Shown here: positions 46,104 through 59,765 of the stretch, one piece after another
Numbering within the stretch: position 1 is the stretch's first letter
How the letters are laid out: every line of letters starts with the position of its first letter
Source of the DNA: Antedon mediterranea
Taxonomy: Eukaryota > Echinodermata > Crinoidea > Comatulida > Antedonidae
Reading direction: 5' to 3'
Assembly (NCBI RefSeq): GCF_964355755.1
Contig: NC_092671.1
Coordinates: 22,649,070 to 22,713,069, forward strand
DNA length: 64,000 nt
Made by a program: the position numbers and the translations under genes
Notes under the pieces: generated by a model
The model's database searches: none
What the model saw: the letters and a program-made list of their open reading frames with translations, nothing else
What the model was told of the DNA's origin: nothing

Positions 46104-49100
46104 TGAAGGTAGCAATTTCGGAAGGAAATTATTTCAGCAACAACATATTAACGTGTAGAAGAAATTTGAATACGTGAAATATTGATGCGCGCTCTTTTAA
46201 ATGTAATGGATTATGACGCAAACGATGAAAATACGACTTTTTTTATTTAACTGGCCATATGATGACGTCAAAACATCCGATTGGCAAAATGTTCACATGA
46301 TTTCCTATCTACAATCCATTAGCTTCCAGAAAACGTTTTAATCGTGATTATCACATTTCATTCTTACGAGCTATATCAGATTAAAATTTACTGTAAAGAT
46401 GAAATTAAAGACCCACGTAATTTAAATTTTTAGGCATGATAATGACATAACAATTAAAATACAGTAGTTTTAACTCGTGTAAAAGATAGTTGATTAACCT
46501 AGAAAATATCAAAATCGGGGTGAAAATGGAAAACGAATAAGTCGAGATGCGCTCTATTAAATGTGATGAGCTATGACGAAAGATACAAAAATCCTAAATT
46601 TTATATTCGCGTGGCCATACGATGATTTCACAATATACGGTTAGCCAAATGTATACATGATTCGATATCTACAACTTATCAACTTCCAGAATATGTCATT
46701 CACAAAAAGTTGATCGTGTAGTTTAGAAATTACAACTGTTTAAAAAAAGGCATAATTTTGACGAATTTGTGAACTTTTTCATCAAAAACGCGCACAAATT
46801 GTCCAATTCGACGTGCTCGTATGATGTAACTTTAAGTCGAAATTGTTTTAAAAGTTTGTAAAATTACTAGAAAAGGCTGGAAAAACATAAATCACGCGAC
46901 AAAAATATGTTTTTAATGCTACGTGCGCACCGCACACGTAAAAAGTTGCGCGCACGTGGGAATTTTTGACATGCTTAAAATGACATGAAACGCGTAGAAA
47001 GTTGATTAGAAATTGATTTTTCGCATCCTTAAATTTTAAACGCGCATGCGCGCGTAACTTCGTGTAAAGCATGCAATTTTTTTTGCACAAAAACATAGCG
47101 CATTAAGATATAAATTAAACTTTTGATAAGTTTCAAATTAAAATGTTATATGGTTTTCGATCTATATCAAATACGCGAAATTCATAAAATCGCGCGTAAG
47201 TCACGTTGCGTAATTCTGACTTCATTCAAAAATAGGAGGTGCACAAGTTCACGTAAATGCCCACATGTTGACAAAGTTATAAAATGTTATGTTTACACGT
47301 TTTTGAGATACGCGACCCACAAAAATGACAGAAAGAAAGAAGAACTAGACATGAAACTCGTCACTTTGACGAGTTAGCTATCCGCTCGACAAACGCCACA
47401 TGCACGTCATACGTTGGTGGAATGTTGCACACAGAAAAAGATTATGGCATTATGACCTGAACTGAAGAATATGATATGTTGTTAGTGCTAAATTCTGTCT
47501 ATTTTGTGTCATGTAGTATATACATTTTAAAGTACACAGTATAATCTGTATACACGTAATTTAAATGTTTAGGCATGATGATGTCATAAAAAATAAATAT
47601 TTTTAACTCATGCATAAGATAGTTGATTGACCTAGACAATATTAAAATCTCGGAGAAAAAGGAATACAGATAACCGTGATGCGCTCCATTTAATGTGATG
47701 AGCAATAACGAAAGAGACAAAAATCCTATATTTTACATTCGTGTGGCCATACGATGACGTCGCAATGTCCGGTTAACCATATTGATTAATGATCCGATAT
47801 CTACAACTCATCACCTTCCAGAATATGTAAGTAAAAAAAAAGTTTACCTCGTAGTTTAGAATCTATGATTGTTTAAAAAAAGGCATAATTTTGACAAATT
47901 TTTGAATTGTTTCATTAAAAACACGAACAAATTGTACAATTCGACGTGCTCGTATGACGTAATTTTAAGTCTAAATTGTTTTAAAATTTGATAAAATTAC
48001 TATAAAAGGCTGAAAAAACATAATTCACGCAAAAAATATGTTTTTAGCGCTACGTGCGGACCACGTCAATGTCATGATCAGCGTAGAAAGTTGATTAGAA
48101 ATTAATTTTACGCATTTTAAATTTTAAATGCGCGTGCACGCGTAACTTCGTGTAAAACATGCCATTTTTAGTGCACAAAAAGTTAGCGCAAGATATAAAT
48201 TAAACTTTTGCTAAGTTTCAATTTAAATTGTTATATGGTTTTCAATCTATGTTAAATACGCGAAATTCATAAAATTGCGCGTAAGTCACGTTGCGCATTT
48301 CTGAGGTCATTCACAATAGGAGGTGCACAACTTCACGTGAATGCCCATATGTTGACAAAGTTATGAAATGTTATGTTTACACGTTTTTGAGATACGCGAG
48401 ACACAAAAATAGAAAAATGCGCGTGCAACGTCTTGTAAAACATGCCATTTTTAATCCACAAAAAGTTTGCCCTAGATATGACTTAAATTTTTACAAAGTG
48501 TCAAAAAACAATTATGCTTGGTTTTTAATCTATGATCAATCATTAAAAATCATAAAATTGCGCGTAAGTCACGTTGCGCAACTCTGACGTCATTCAAAAA
48601 TAGGAGGTGCACAACTTCACGTAAATGTCCATATGATGACAAAGTTATGAAATGTTATGTGTACAAGTTTTTGAGATACGCGAGACACAAAAATGGAGGA
48701 GAAAGAAAGAAGAATAATACTAGACATGAAACTCGTCACTTTGACGAGTTAGTTATCCGCTCGACAAACGCCACGTGCACGTCATACGTTGGAATGTTGC
48801 ACACGGAAAAAGATTATGGCATTATGACCTGAACTGAAGAATATCATATGCTGTTAGTGCTGAATTCTGTCAATTTTGTGTCATATAGTATATACAGTGC
48901 AAACGGTATAATCTGTATACATGTTACATACAGTGTAGAATAGGTGACATTAGGCGACGGTATCAAAATGAAACACTAAGATAGCAATTTCGGAAGGACA
49001 TTATCTCAGCAACCATATATTAACGTGTAGAAGAAATTTGAATACGTAAAATATAGATGCGCGCCCTTTTAAATGTGATGAACTATTACGCAAAATATGA

Positions 49101-49716
49101 AAATACGCCTTTTTTTTATTCAACTGGCCATATGATGACGTCACAACATCCGATTGGCAAAATGTTTACATGAATTCGTATCTACAATCCCATAGCTTCC
49201 AGAAAACGTTTTAATCATGATTATCACTTTTTATTCTGATGAGCTATAACAGATTGAAATTTAAATTGAAAATTGTTTTCAACGCTACGTTCGCACCATG
49301 CGCGTAAAAAAATGCGCGCGCGTGGGAATTTTTTACATGCTTAAAATTACATGAAACGCGTAGAAAGTTGATTAGAAATTGATTTTTCGCATTTTGAAAT
49401 TTTAAACGCGCGTGCGCGCGTAACTTCGTGTAAAACATGCCATTTTTTCCCTATAGTCAGTTAGCGCAAGATATAACTTAAACTTTTTGTCAAGTTTCAT
49501 ATTAAATTGTTATATGGTTTTCGATCTATGTTAAATACGCGAAATTCGTAAAAACGCGCGTAAGTCATGTTGCGCAACTCTGACGTCATTCAAAATAGGA
49601 GGTGCACAATTTCACATAAATGCCCACATGTTGACAAAGTTATGAAATGTTATGTTTACACGTTTTTGAGTTACGCGTGACACAAAAATGACAGAAAGAA
49701 AGAAGAATACAGAAAA
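46104..49716 (-). repeat. Helitron-like array segment 4a (units ending at 47355 and 48730)
   Basis: Read on the minus strand, units end in the hairpin AACTCGTCA...TGACGAGTT and then TCATGTCTAG/T, with the hairpins at 47355-47375 and 48730-48750 (spacing 1375 bp). Next to each hairpin lies GTTATCCGC (GCTATCCGC at 47355) and the CGACAAACGCCACRTGCACG segment. Between them are the modules CTGGCCATATGATGACGTCA, GTGGCCATACGATGACGTC and GCGTAAGTCACGTTGCGCAA. Small frames recurring in each unit are shadows of the repeat. Confidence 0.68.
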
Positions 49717-52700
49717 ACTAGATTTGAACTCGTCACTTTGACGAGTTCGGGTTATCCGCGCAAAGGCAACATGCACATACTTTAAACTATATGAACTTCG
49801 ACAAATATTATGCCATCCTATGACATGAATTAAACATGTTTACAGTGCTGAATTGTACCTATTATGTAGCATACAGCATGTTATAGAATACACTGTTATA
49901 TGTTATATACAGTGTAGTATAGACGAAATTACGAGACCATCTTTTCAATCCAATTAATAACACGATGATGTCATCAAATTGACATATAAAGAAAACTATT
50001 TTAGAAGATAATTATCCAAATAATTACATTAATACAAATTTGAAGAATTTTGGGCACGTAAAAGTGACATGCGCTCTCGTTTAAACGCAATGAACTTTTA
50101 CGCAAAGGATGAAAATACGACTTTTTTTATTCAACTGGCCATATGATGACGTCACAACATCTGGTTGGCAAAATATTTACATGAATTCGTATCTACAATT
50201 CAATGACTTCCAGAAAACGTTTAAATCATGATTATCACTTTTTATTCTGACGAGATATAACAGATTAAAATTTACTGTAAAGATGAAAATAAGTGACCCA
50301 CGTTGTTTACATTTTTAGACATGATGACGTCATAAAAATTAAAATATTTTAACTCCTGCGAAAGATAGTTGATTGACGTAGACAATATTGAAATCTCGGA
50401 GGAAATGGAATACGTATAAGCGAGATGCGCTCTGTTGAATGTGATGAGCAATAACGAAAGAGACAAAAATCTTATATTTTATATTCGAGTGGCCATCCGA
50501 TGACGTCACAATGTCCGGTTAGCCATATCGATGCATGATTTGATATCTACAACTCATCTACTTCCAGAATCTGAAATTTTCAAAATTTTTACCACGGAGT
50601 TTAGAATCTATGACTTTTTAAAAAAAGGCATAATTTTCACGAATTTTTGAACTTTTTCATCAAAAACGCGCGCAAATTGTTCAATTCTACGTGCTCGTAT
50701 GACGTGATTTTAAGTCGAAATTGATTGAAAATTGGTAAATTTACTATAAAAGGCTGAAAAAACAAAAATCAAGCAAAAATAGATGTTTTTTGCGCTACGT
50801 GCGCACGCACGCGTAAAAAAAAAGCGCACCCGTGGGAATTTTTGAAATGCTCAAAATGACATGAAACGCGTAGAAAGTTGATTAGAAGTTGATTTTTCGG
50901 TTATTGAAATTTTAAACGCGCGTGCGCGCGTAACTTTCTGTGAAACATGCCATTTTTAATCCATAGAAAGTTTGCCCTTGATCTAACTTAAATTTTCACC
51001 AAGTGTTATTACAAAGTGACTTTTATTTTTTATCCTATGATCAAACATTGAAATTCATAAAATCGCGCGTAAGTCACGTTGCGCAACTCTGACGTCATTC
51101 AAAATATGGAGGTGCACAACTTCAGGTAAATGTCTATATGATGACCAAGTTATACAATCTTATGTTGACAAGGATGAGAGATATGCATGCAACAAAATTC
51201 CGGGAAAGAAAGAAGAATAAAGAAGATGAAAAAAAAAAAAAGATATTTACAATAACAAGGGTTATCCGCAACTTCAAAAGTTGCGGATAACCAAAAAGAT
51301 GATGAAACAGGACAGTTACAAGGAGTTATCCGCTGAATGCGGATAACTAAAAAACTAGATTTGAACTCGTCACTTTGACGAGTTCGGGTTATCCGCGCAA
51401 ACGCAACATGCACATACTTTAAACTATATGAACCTCGACAATTATTATGCCATCCTATGACATGAAATAAATGTGTCTACATTGCTGAATTGTACCTATT
51501 TTGTAGCATACATCATATTACAGTATTTACAGAATACACTGTATAATTATGTTATATACAGTGTAGCATAGATGAAATTACGAGACCCATCTTTTAAATC
51601 GAATTATTAACACGATGACGTTATCAAATTGACATATAAAAATAACAATTTTAGAAGATAATTATCTAATTAATTACATTAATACAAATTTGAAAAATTT
51701 TGGGCACGTAAAAGTGAGATGCGCTCTCGTTTAAACGCAATGAACTTTTACGCAAGAGATGAAAATACGACTTTTTTTATTCAACTGGCTATATGATGAC
51801 GTCACAACATCTGATTTGAAAAATGTTCAAATGAATTCGTATCTACAATCCAATAGCTTCCAGAAAACGTTTTAATTATGATTATCACTTTTTATTCTGA
51901 CAAGCTATAACAGATTGAAATTTACTGTAAAGATGAAAATAGGTGACCCACGCTATTTACATTTTTTGACACGATGACGTCATAAAAATTAAAATATTTT
52001 TAACTCATGCGAAAGATAGTTGATTGACCTAGACAGTATTAAAATATCGGAGGAAATGGAATACGTATAAGCGAGATGCGCTCTATTTAATGTGATGAGC
52101 AATTACGAAAGAGTAAAAAATCCTATATTTTACATTCGTGTGGCCATACGATGACGTCATAACATCTGAGAAGTAAAAATTCTGCATAAGTTCATATCTA
52201 CAATTTATCTTCTTGCATAATAAGTTAAAAAAATTGGGGGTCACCTTCGATCATGAAGAGCTATAATAGATTCAAAATAGGCATTATTTTGACAAATTTT
52301 CTAAATTTTTCAACAGAAACGCGCGCAAATGGTCTAAATCAACGTGCTCGTATGACGTAATTTTAAGTCGAAATTGTTTAAAAGTTGGTAAAATTACTAG
52401 AAAAAGGCTGAAAAAACATAAACCACGCCAAAAAATCTGTTTTTTAACGCTACGTGCGCACCGCGCGCGTAAAATATTTTGCGCGAGCGGTAATTTTTGA
52501 CATGCTCGAAATGTCATGATCACCGTAGAAAGTTGATTAGAAATTATTTTTGCGCATTTTGAAATTTTAAATGCGCGTACGCGCGTAACTTCTTGTAAAA
52601 CATGCCATTTTTAATCCATAGAAAGTTTGCCTTTGATATGACTTAAATATTCACCAAATGTCAATACAAAATGACTTTTGGTTTATAATCTATGATCAAT

Positions 52701-52870
52701 CATTGAAATTCATAAAATCGCGCGTCACTTACGCTGCGCGACTCTAACGTCATTAAAAATATGGAGGTGCACAACTTCACGTAAATGTCCATATGTTGAC
52801 TAAGTTATGAAATGTTATGTTTACAAGAATGACAGATATGCGTGACACAAAATTCTGGGAAAGAAAGAAG
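49717..52870 (-). repeat. Helitron-like array segment 4b (variant termini at 49727 and 51364)
   Basis: Two units with the variant terminus: hairpin AACTCGTCA...TGACGAGTT at 49727-49747 and 51364-51384 (spacing 1637 bp), followed on the element strand by CAAATCTAG/T instead of TCATGTCTAG/T. Internally next to the hairpin lie CGGGTTATCCGCGCAAA and GCAACATGCACATACTTTAA. The body is shared with the other type, so the two differ mainly at the 3' end. Confidence 0.68.
51259..51348. repeat. Pair of GTTATCCGC hairpins
   Basis: GGTTATCCGCAACTT with AAGTTGCGGATAACC at 51259-51292, and AGTTATCCGC-TGAAT-GCGGATAACT at 51324-51348. The stems have 9-15 bp. They lie just upstream (plus-strand sense) of a unit terminus at 51364. 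Confidence 0.8.
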
Positions 52871-55800
52871 AACTAGACATGTAACTCGTCACTTTGACGA
52901 GTTAGTTATCCGCTCGACAAACGCCACGTGCACGTCATACGTTAGAATATTGCACACAGAGAAATATTAAGGCATTATGACCTGAACTGAAGAATATGAT
53001 ATGTTGTTATTTCTGAATTCTGTTATTTTGTGTCATATAGTATACACAGTACAATCTGTATACATATCACAAACAGTGTAAAATAGGTGAAATTACGGGA
53101 CCCGTATTTTATTGTAATTTTTACTATCTTGACGGTTTCAAAATGAAATGCAAAAGTAGAAATTTCAGAATGAAATTATCTCAGCAACAACATATTAACG
53201 TGTAGAAGAAATTTGAATACGTGAAATATTGATGCGCGCTCTTTTAAATGTAATGAAATATAACGCAAAAGATGAAAATACGACTTTTTGTATTTAACTG
53301 GCCATATGATGACGTCACAACATTCGATTGGCACAATTTTCACATGATTTTGTATCTACAATACAATAGCTTCCTGAAAACGTTTTAATCCTGATTATCA
53401 CATTTTATTCTTACGAGCTATAACAGATTAAAATTTACTGTAAAGATGAAATTAATGACCAACGTAATTTAAATTTTTAGGCATGATGACGATAAAAAAA
53501 TTAAAAAATGTTTAATTCATGCAAAAGATAGTTGATTGACCTAGAATATATTAAAATCGGGGTGAAAATCGACTACGAATAAGTGGAGATGCGCTCTATT
53601 AAATGTGATGAGCTATGACGAAAGAGACAAAAATCCTATATTTTATATTCGCGTGGCCATACGATGACGTCACAATGTCCGGTTAGCCATATTAATGCAT
53701 GATTCGATATCTACATCTCATCAACTTCCAGAATATGTAATTAAAAAAAAGTTCTCCATGTAGTTTAGAATCTATGACTGTTTAAAAATAGGCATAATTT
53801 TGACGAATTTTTGAACTTTTTCACCAGAAACGCGTGCAAATTATTTAATTCGACGTGCTCGTATGACGTAATTTTAAGTCGAAATTGTTTAAAGGTTGGT
53901 AACATTACTATAAAAGGCTGAAAAAACATGAATCACGCGAAAAAAATATGTTTTTAACTCTAAGTGTGCACCGCGTGCGTAAAAAGTTTCGCGCGCGTGG
54001 GAATTTTTGACATGCTCAAAATGACATGAAACGCACAGAAAGTTGATTAGAAGTTGATTTTTCGCACTCTAAAATTTTAAACGCGCGTGCGTGCGTAACT
54101 TTTTGTGAAACATGCTATTTTTAATCCATAGGAAGTTTGCGCTTGATGTGACTTAAATTTTCACAAAGTGTCAAAACAAAATTATGTTTCGTTTTTAGTC
54201 TATGATCAATCATTGAAATTCATAAAATCGCGCGTAAGTCACGTTGCGCAAGTCTGACGTCATTCAAAAATAGGAGGTGCACAAGTTCAAATAAATGTCG
54301 ATATGTTGACAAAGTTACGATATGTTCTGTTTACACGTTTTAGAGAAACGCGACGCACAAAAATGACAGAAGGAAAGAAGTACTAGACATGAAACTCGTC
54401 ACTTTGACGAGTTAGTTATCCGCTCGACAAACGCCACATGCACGTCATACGTTACAATATTGCGCACAGAAAAATATTAAGGCATTATGACCTGAACTGA
54501 AGAATATGATATGTTGTTATTTCTGAATTCTGTTATTTTGTGTCATATAGTATACACAGTACAATCTGTATACATATCACAAACAGTGTAAAATAGGTGA
54601 AATTACGGGACCCGTATTTTATTGTAATTTTTAACATCTTGACGGTTTCAAAATGAAATGCAAAAGTAGAAATTTCAGAATGAAATTATCTCAGCAACAA
54701 CATATTAACGTGTAGAAGAAATTTGAATACGTGAAATATTGATGCGCGCTCTTTTAAATGTAATGAAATATAATGCAAAAGATGAAAATACGACTTTTTT
54801 TATTTAACTGGCCATATGATGACGTCACAACATTCAATTGGCACAATTTACACATAATTTTGTATCTACAATACAATAGCTTCCTGAAAACGTTTTAATC
54901 GTGATTATCACATTTTATTCTTACGAGGTATAACAGATTAAAATTTACTGTAAAGATGAAATTAATGACCAACGTAATTTAAATTTTTAGGCATGATGAC
55001 GTTAAAAAAATTAAAAAAATTTTAATTCATGCAAAAGATAGTTGATTGACCTAGAATATATGAAAATCGGGGTGAAAATAGACAACGAATAAGTGGAGAT
55101 GCGCTCTATTAAATGTGATGAGCTATGACGAAAGAGACAAAAATCCTATATTTTATATTCGCGTGGCCATACGATGACGTCACAATGTCCGGTTACCCAT
55201 ATTAATGCATGATCCGATATCTAAAACTCATCAACTTCCAGAATATGTAATTAAAAAAAAGTTCTCCATGTAGTTTAGAATCTATGACTGTTTAAAAATA
55301 GGCATAATTTTGACAAATTTTTGAACTTTTTCACCAAAAACGCGTGCAAATTATGTAATTCGACGTGCTCGTATGACGTAATTTTAAGTCGAAATTGTTT
55401 AAAAGTTGGTAACATTACTAGAAAAGGCTGAAAAAACATAAATCACACGAAAAAAATATGTTTTTAACGCTACGTGGGAATTTTTGACATGCTCAAAATG
55501 ACATGAAACGCATAGAAAGTTGATTAGAAGTTGATTTTTCGCATCCTAAAATTTTAAACGCACGTACGCGCGTAACTTTTTGTGAAACATGCTATTTTTA
55601 ATCCATAGAAAGTTTGCGCTTGATATGACTTAAATTTTCACAAAGTGTCAAAACAAAATTATGTTTGGTTTTTAGTCTATGATCAATCATTGAAATTCAT
55701 AAAATCGCGCGTACGTCACGTTGCGCAACTCTGACGTCATTCAAAAATAGGAGGTGCACAAGTTCACGTAAATGTCGATGTGTTGACAAAGTTACGATAT

Positions 55801-55890
55801 GTTCTGTTTACACGTTTTAGAGAAACGCGACGCACAAAAATGACAGAAAGAAAGAAGTATAATACAGAAAAAAAAAAAAAATTTGATGAA
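52871..55890 (-). repeat. Two near-identical 1.5 kb Helitron-like units in tandem
   Basis: The hairpin termini at 52883-52903 and 54393-54413 are 1510 bp apart, and the two following units match almost base for base (for example GCACACAGAGAAATATTAAG against GCGCACAGAAAAATATTAAG, with identical stretches of tens of bases around ATTTCTGAATTCTGTTATTT). This is the most recent duplication in the array. The second unit has lost a short segment at about 55475, where TACGTGGGAATTTTTGAC joins directly. Confidence 0.75.
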
Positions 55891-55906
55891 ACAGGACGAT
55901 TACAAG

Positions 55907-56129
55907 GAGTTATCCGCTACTAAGCGGATAACTAATAACAAAGAAGATAAAAAAAGAAACGTGACAATAACAAAGGTTATCCGCAACTTAAAAAGTTGCG
56001 GATAACCAAAAAAAAAAAAGATGATTTCATACAGTTACAAGGAGTTATCCGCTACTAAGCGGATAACTAATAACATAGAAAAAGAATCTGGACAATAACA
56101 AGGAGTTATCCGCTCAATGCGGATAACTA
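55907..56129. repeat. Cluster of four GTTATCCGC hairpins
   Basis: Four hairpins at about 55907-55933, 55974-56008, 56041-56068 and 56103-56129, spaced about 62-68 bp. Stems are AGTTATCCGC/GCGGATAACT or GGTTATCCGCAAC/GTTGCGGATAACC. Each is preceded by ACAATAACAA or GTTACAAGG and followed by an A-rich spacer. Confidence 0.8.
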
Positions 56130-59100
56130 TAAAGAAAAACTAGATTTGAACTCGTCACTTTGACGAGTTCGGGTTATCCGCGCAAACGCAACATGCACAT
56201 ACTTTAAACTATATGAACTTCGACAATTGTTATGCCATCCTATGACATGAATTAAGTATGTGTACAGTGTTAAATTGTACCTATTTTGTAGCATACAGCA
56301 TATTACAGTATTTACAGAATACATTGTATGTTATATACAGTGTAGCATAGACGAAATTACGAGACCCATCTTTTAAATCCAATTATTAACACGATGACGT
56401 CATCAAATTGACATATAAAGATATTTTATATTAAGATAATTATCTAAATAATTACATTAATACAAATTTGAGGAATTTTGGGCACGTAAAAGAGAGATGC
56501 GCTCTCGTTTAAACGCAAGGAACTTTTACGCAAGAGATGAAAATATGACCTTTTGAATTCAACTGCCCATATAATGACGTCACAACATATGATTGGCAAA
56601 ATATTCACATGAATTTGTATCTACAATCCAATAGCTTTCAGAAAACGTTTTAATCATGATTATCACTTTTTATTCTGACGAGCTATAACAGATTGAAACT
56701 TACTGTAAAGATGAAAAAAGGTGAACCGCGTTATTTACATTTTTAGACATGATGACGTCATAAAAATTAAGATATTTTTAACTCATGCGAAAGATAGTTG
56801 ATTGACCTAGACAGTATTAAAATATAATATGAGGAAATGGAATACGTATAAGCGATATGCACTCTATTTAATGTAATGAGCAATAGCGAAACAGTCAAAA
56901 ATCCAATATTTTACATTCGTGTGGCCATACGATGACGTCATAACATCCGAGGGGTAAAGATTCTGCATGAATTCATATCTACAACATATCTGCTTACATA
57001 TTAAATTAAAAAAATTGAGGGTAACGGTTGATCCTGAGGAGCTATAATAGATTCAAAGTAGGCATAATTTTGACAACTTTTTTGGCACTTTTGCAACTAA
57101 AACGCACGCAAATTGTCTAAATCAACGTGTTCGTATGACGTCATTTTATTTTGAAATGATGTCAATCTTTTTTAAAATGACTAGGAAAGGCTGGAAAATT
57201 ACAATTCAAGAGAAAAAAACATGATTTTCGTACTCCGTGCGCACCATACGCGTAATTTTTTTTGCGCGCGCGAGAATTTTTGACATGCTCAAAATGTCAT
57301 GATCAGCGTAGAAAGTTGATTAGAAATTAATTTTGCGCATTTTGAAACTTTAAATGCGCTTGCGCGCGTAATTTCTTGTAAAACATGCCATTTTTAATCC
57401 ATAGAAAATTGACCCATGATATGAATTATAATTTTATTAAGTTTCATGAAACAATATTTGTTGGTTCTAAAGTTATGATCAGTTATATAGAAATTCATAA
57501 AATCGCGCGTACAGTATCTTACGCAACGCGACTTTGACATCGTCAAAAAGCTTGGCTGCACATCTACACTTCAATTTCAATCTTTTTACCAAGTTATACA
57601 AAGTTATGTTGACAAGAAATAGGGGATATGCTGTGGACAAAAATCTGGGAAAGAAAGAAGAATAACAAAGAAGAAGAAAAAAAAAGATATTTACAATCAC
57701 ATAGGTTATCCGCAACTAAAAAAAGATGATTTCATACAATTACAAGGAGTTATCCGCCTAGTGCGGATAACTAATAATACAGAAACTAGACATGTAACTC
57801 GTCACTTTGACGAGTTAGTTATCCGCACGACAAAGGCCACGTGCACGTCATACGTTAGAATATTGCACACAGAAAAAGATTATGGCAATATGACCTGAAT
57901 TGCACACAGAAAAAGATTATGACCTGAACTGAAGAATATGGTATGTTGTTAGTGCTGAATTCTGTCAATTTTGTGTCATATAGTATATACAGTATAAACA
58001 GTATAATCTGTATACATATTACATACAGTGTAGAATAGGTGAAATTACGGGACCCGCCCTTTATTCAAATTTTTAAAAAGCCGACTGTATCAAAATGAAA
58101 CACTAAGATAACAATTTCGGAAGGAAATTATCTCAGCAACAACATATTAACGTGTTGAAAAAATTTGAATACGTGAAATATTGATGCGCGCTCTTTTAAA
58201 TGTGTTGAACTATGACGCGAAAGATGAAAATACGTCTTTTTTTATTCAACTGGCCATATGATGACATCACAGCATCTGATTGGAAAAATGTTTACATGAA
58301 CTCGTATCTACAATCCAATAGCTTCCAGAAACCGTTTTAATCGTGATTATCACATTTTATTTTTACGAGCTATAAGAGATTGAAATTTACTGTAAAGATG
58401 AAATTATTCACCCACGTAATTTAAATTTTTTAGCATGATGACGTCAGAAAAATTAAAATATTTTTAACTCATGCGAAAGATAGTTGATTGACCTAGACAA
58501 TATCAAAATCGGGGTGAAAATGGAAAACATATAAGTGGAGATGTGCTCTATTAAATGTGATGTGCTATGACGAAAGATACAGAAATCCTAAATTTTATAT
58601 TCGAGGGGCCATACGATGACGTCACAATGTCCGGTTAACCACATTAATGTTTGATCCGATATCTACAACTCATCAACTTCCACAATATGTCATCCACAAA
58701 AAGTTGACCGTGTAGTTTAGAAATTACGACTGTTTAAAAAAAGGCATAATTTTGACGAATTTTTTAACTTTTTCATCAAAAACGCGCGCAAATTGTCCAA
58801 TTCGACGTGCTCGTATGACATAACTTTAAGTCGAAATTGTTTAAAAGTTGGTAAAATTACTAGAAAAAGGCTGGAAAAACACAAATCACGGGAAAAAAAT
58901 ATGTTTTTAATGCTACGTGCGCACCGCACACGTAAAAATTTGCGCACGCGTGGGAATTTTTGACATGCTTAAAATGTCATGAAACGCGTAAAAATATGAT
59001 TAGAAATTAATTTTGCGCATTTTCAAATTTTAAATGTGCGTGCGCGCGTAACTTTGTGTAAAACACGCAATTTTTTTTCAACAGAAAGTTAGTGTATGAT

Positions 59101-59336
59101 ATAAATTAAACTTTTGCAAAGTTTCACTTTAAAACGTTATTCGGTTTTTTACCTATGTTTAAAACGCTAAATTCATAAAATCGCGCGTAAGTCACGTTAC
59201 GCAATTGTAAAAATGCTGAAAAGCTTCGCTGCACAACTTCATATGAGTGACGATATGTTGAGAAAGTTACGAAATGTTATGTTTGGAAGTTTTACAGATA
59301 CGCGTGACACAAAAAATTACAGAAAGAAAGGAGGAA
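56130..59336 (-). repeat. Helitron-like array segment 4c (termini at 56149 and 57796)
   Basis: A variant-type terminus (CAAATCTAG) with its hairpin at 56149-56169 and a first-type terminus at 57796-57816 (TACATGTCTAG), spaced 1647 bp. The bodies carry CCATAATGACGTCACAAC-like, GGCCATACGATGACGTCATA and CGCGTAGAAAAATTGATTAG-like modules. A partial local duplication of TTGCACACAGAAAAAGATTA occurs at 57860-57920. Confidence 0.65.
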
Positions 59337-59690
59337 AGGAAAGTGATTTCGTACAATCACTAGGAGTTATCCTGCAACTTCGTTGCGGATAACTAAAAAA
59401 AAAAGATGATGAAACAGGATAGTTACAAGGAGTTATCCGCCATGAGCGGATAACTAATAAAAAGTTGATGTTGATGATTTCGTACAATCACAAGAGGTTA
59501 TCCTGCAACTTCGTTGCGGATAACCAAAAATAAAAAGTTGATGTTGATGATTTCGTACAATCACAAGAAATTATCAGCAACTTCGTTGCGGATAACCAAA
59601 AATAAAAAGTTGATGTTGATGATGATTTCGTACAATCACAAGAGGTTATCAGCAACTTTGTTGCGGATAACCAATAAAGATTTCATTAGT
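59337..59690. repeat. Tandem array of about 72-76 bp hairpin units
   Basis: GATTTCGTACAATCAC recurs at about 59348, 59476, 59548 and 59624. Each is followed by a hairpin whose stem is TTATCxGCAACTTCGTTGCGGATAAC, with the loop inside AACTTCGTT. One GTTATCCGCCATGAGCGGATAAC hairpin is interspersed near 59430. This is the densest run of such hairpins in the window. Confidence 0.8.
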
Positions 59691-59765
59691 TGATCATCAT
59701 TAGGTGATCATTTAGAATAAAATGATCACCTATTGTTATTGTATGAAATCTTTATTCTTCTTCTT
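59691..59765. repeat. Inversion axis with imperfect palindrome
   Basis: AAAGATTTCAT...AGGTGATCATTT, a 5-bp centre, then AAATGATCACCT...ATGAAATCTTT. It marks where the surrounding repeats switch from one orientation to the other. A (TTC)n run of about 20 bp follows at 59756-59775. Confidence 0.75.

Noticed and set aside
47355-57816. Regularly spaced palindromic hairpins as a CRISPR array
   Set aside because: Spacing is 1.0-1.8 kb and the intervening DNA is itself repeated, unlike CRISPR spacers.
46848-58947. Recurring 60-100 codon frames in the 46-59 kb arrays
   Set aside because: They recur because the repeat recurs, change frame between units and have no conserved start or domain.
29343-59690. 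GTTATCCGC hairpins as bacterial-type terminators
   Set aside because: The window is eukaryotic, the hairpins are not placed after genes, and they track repeat unit ends.
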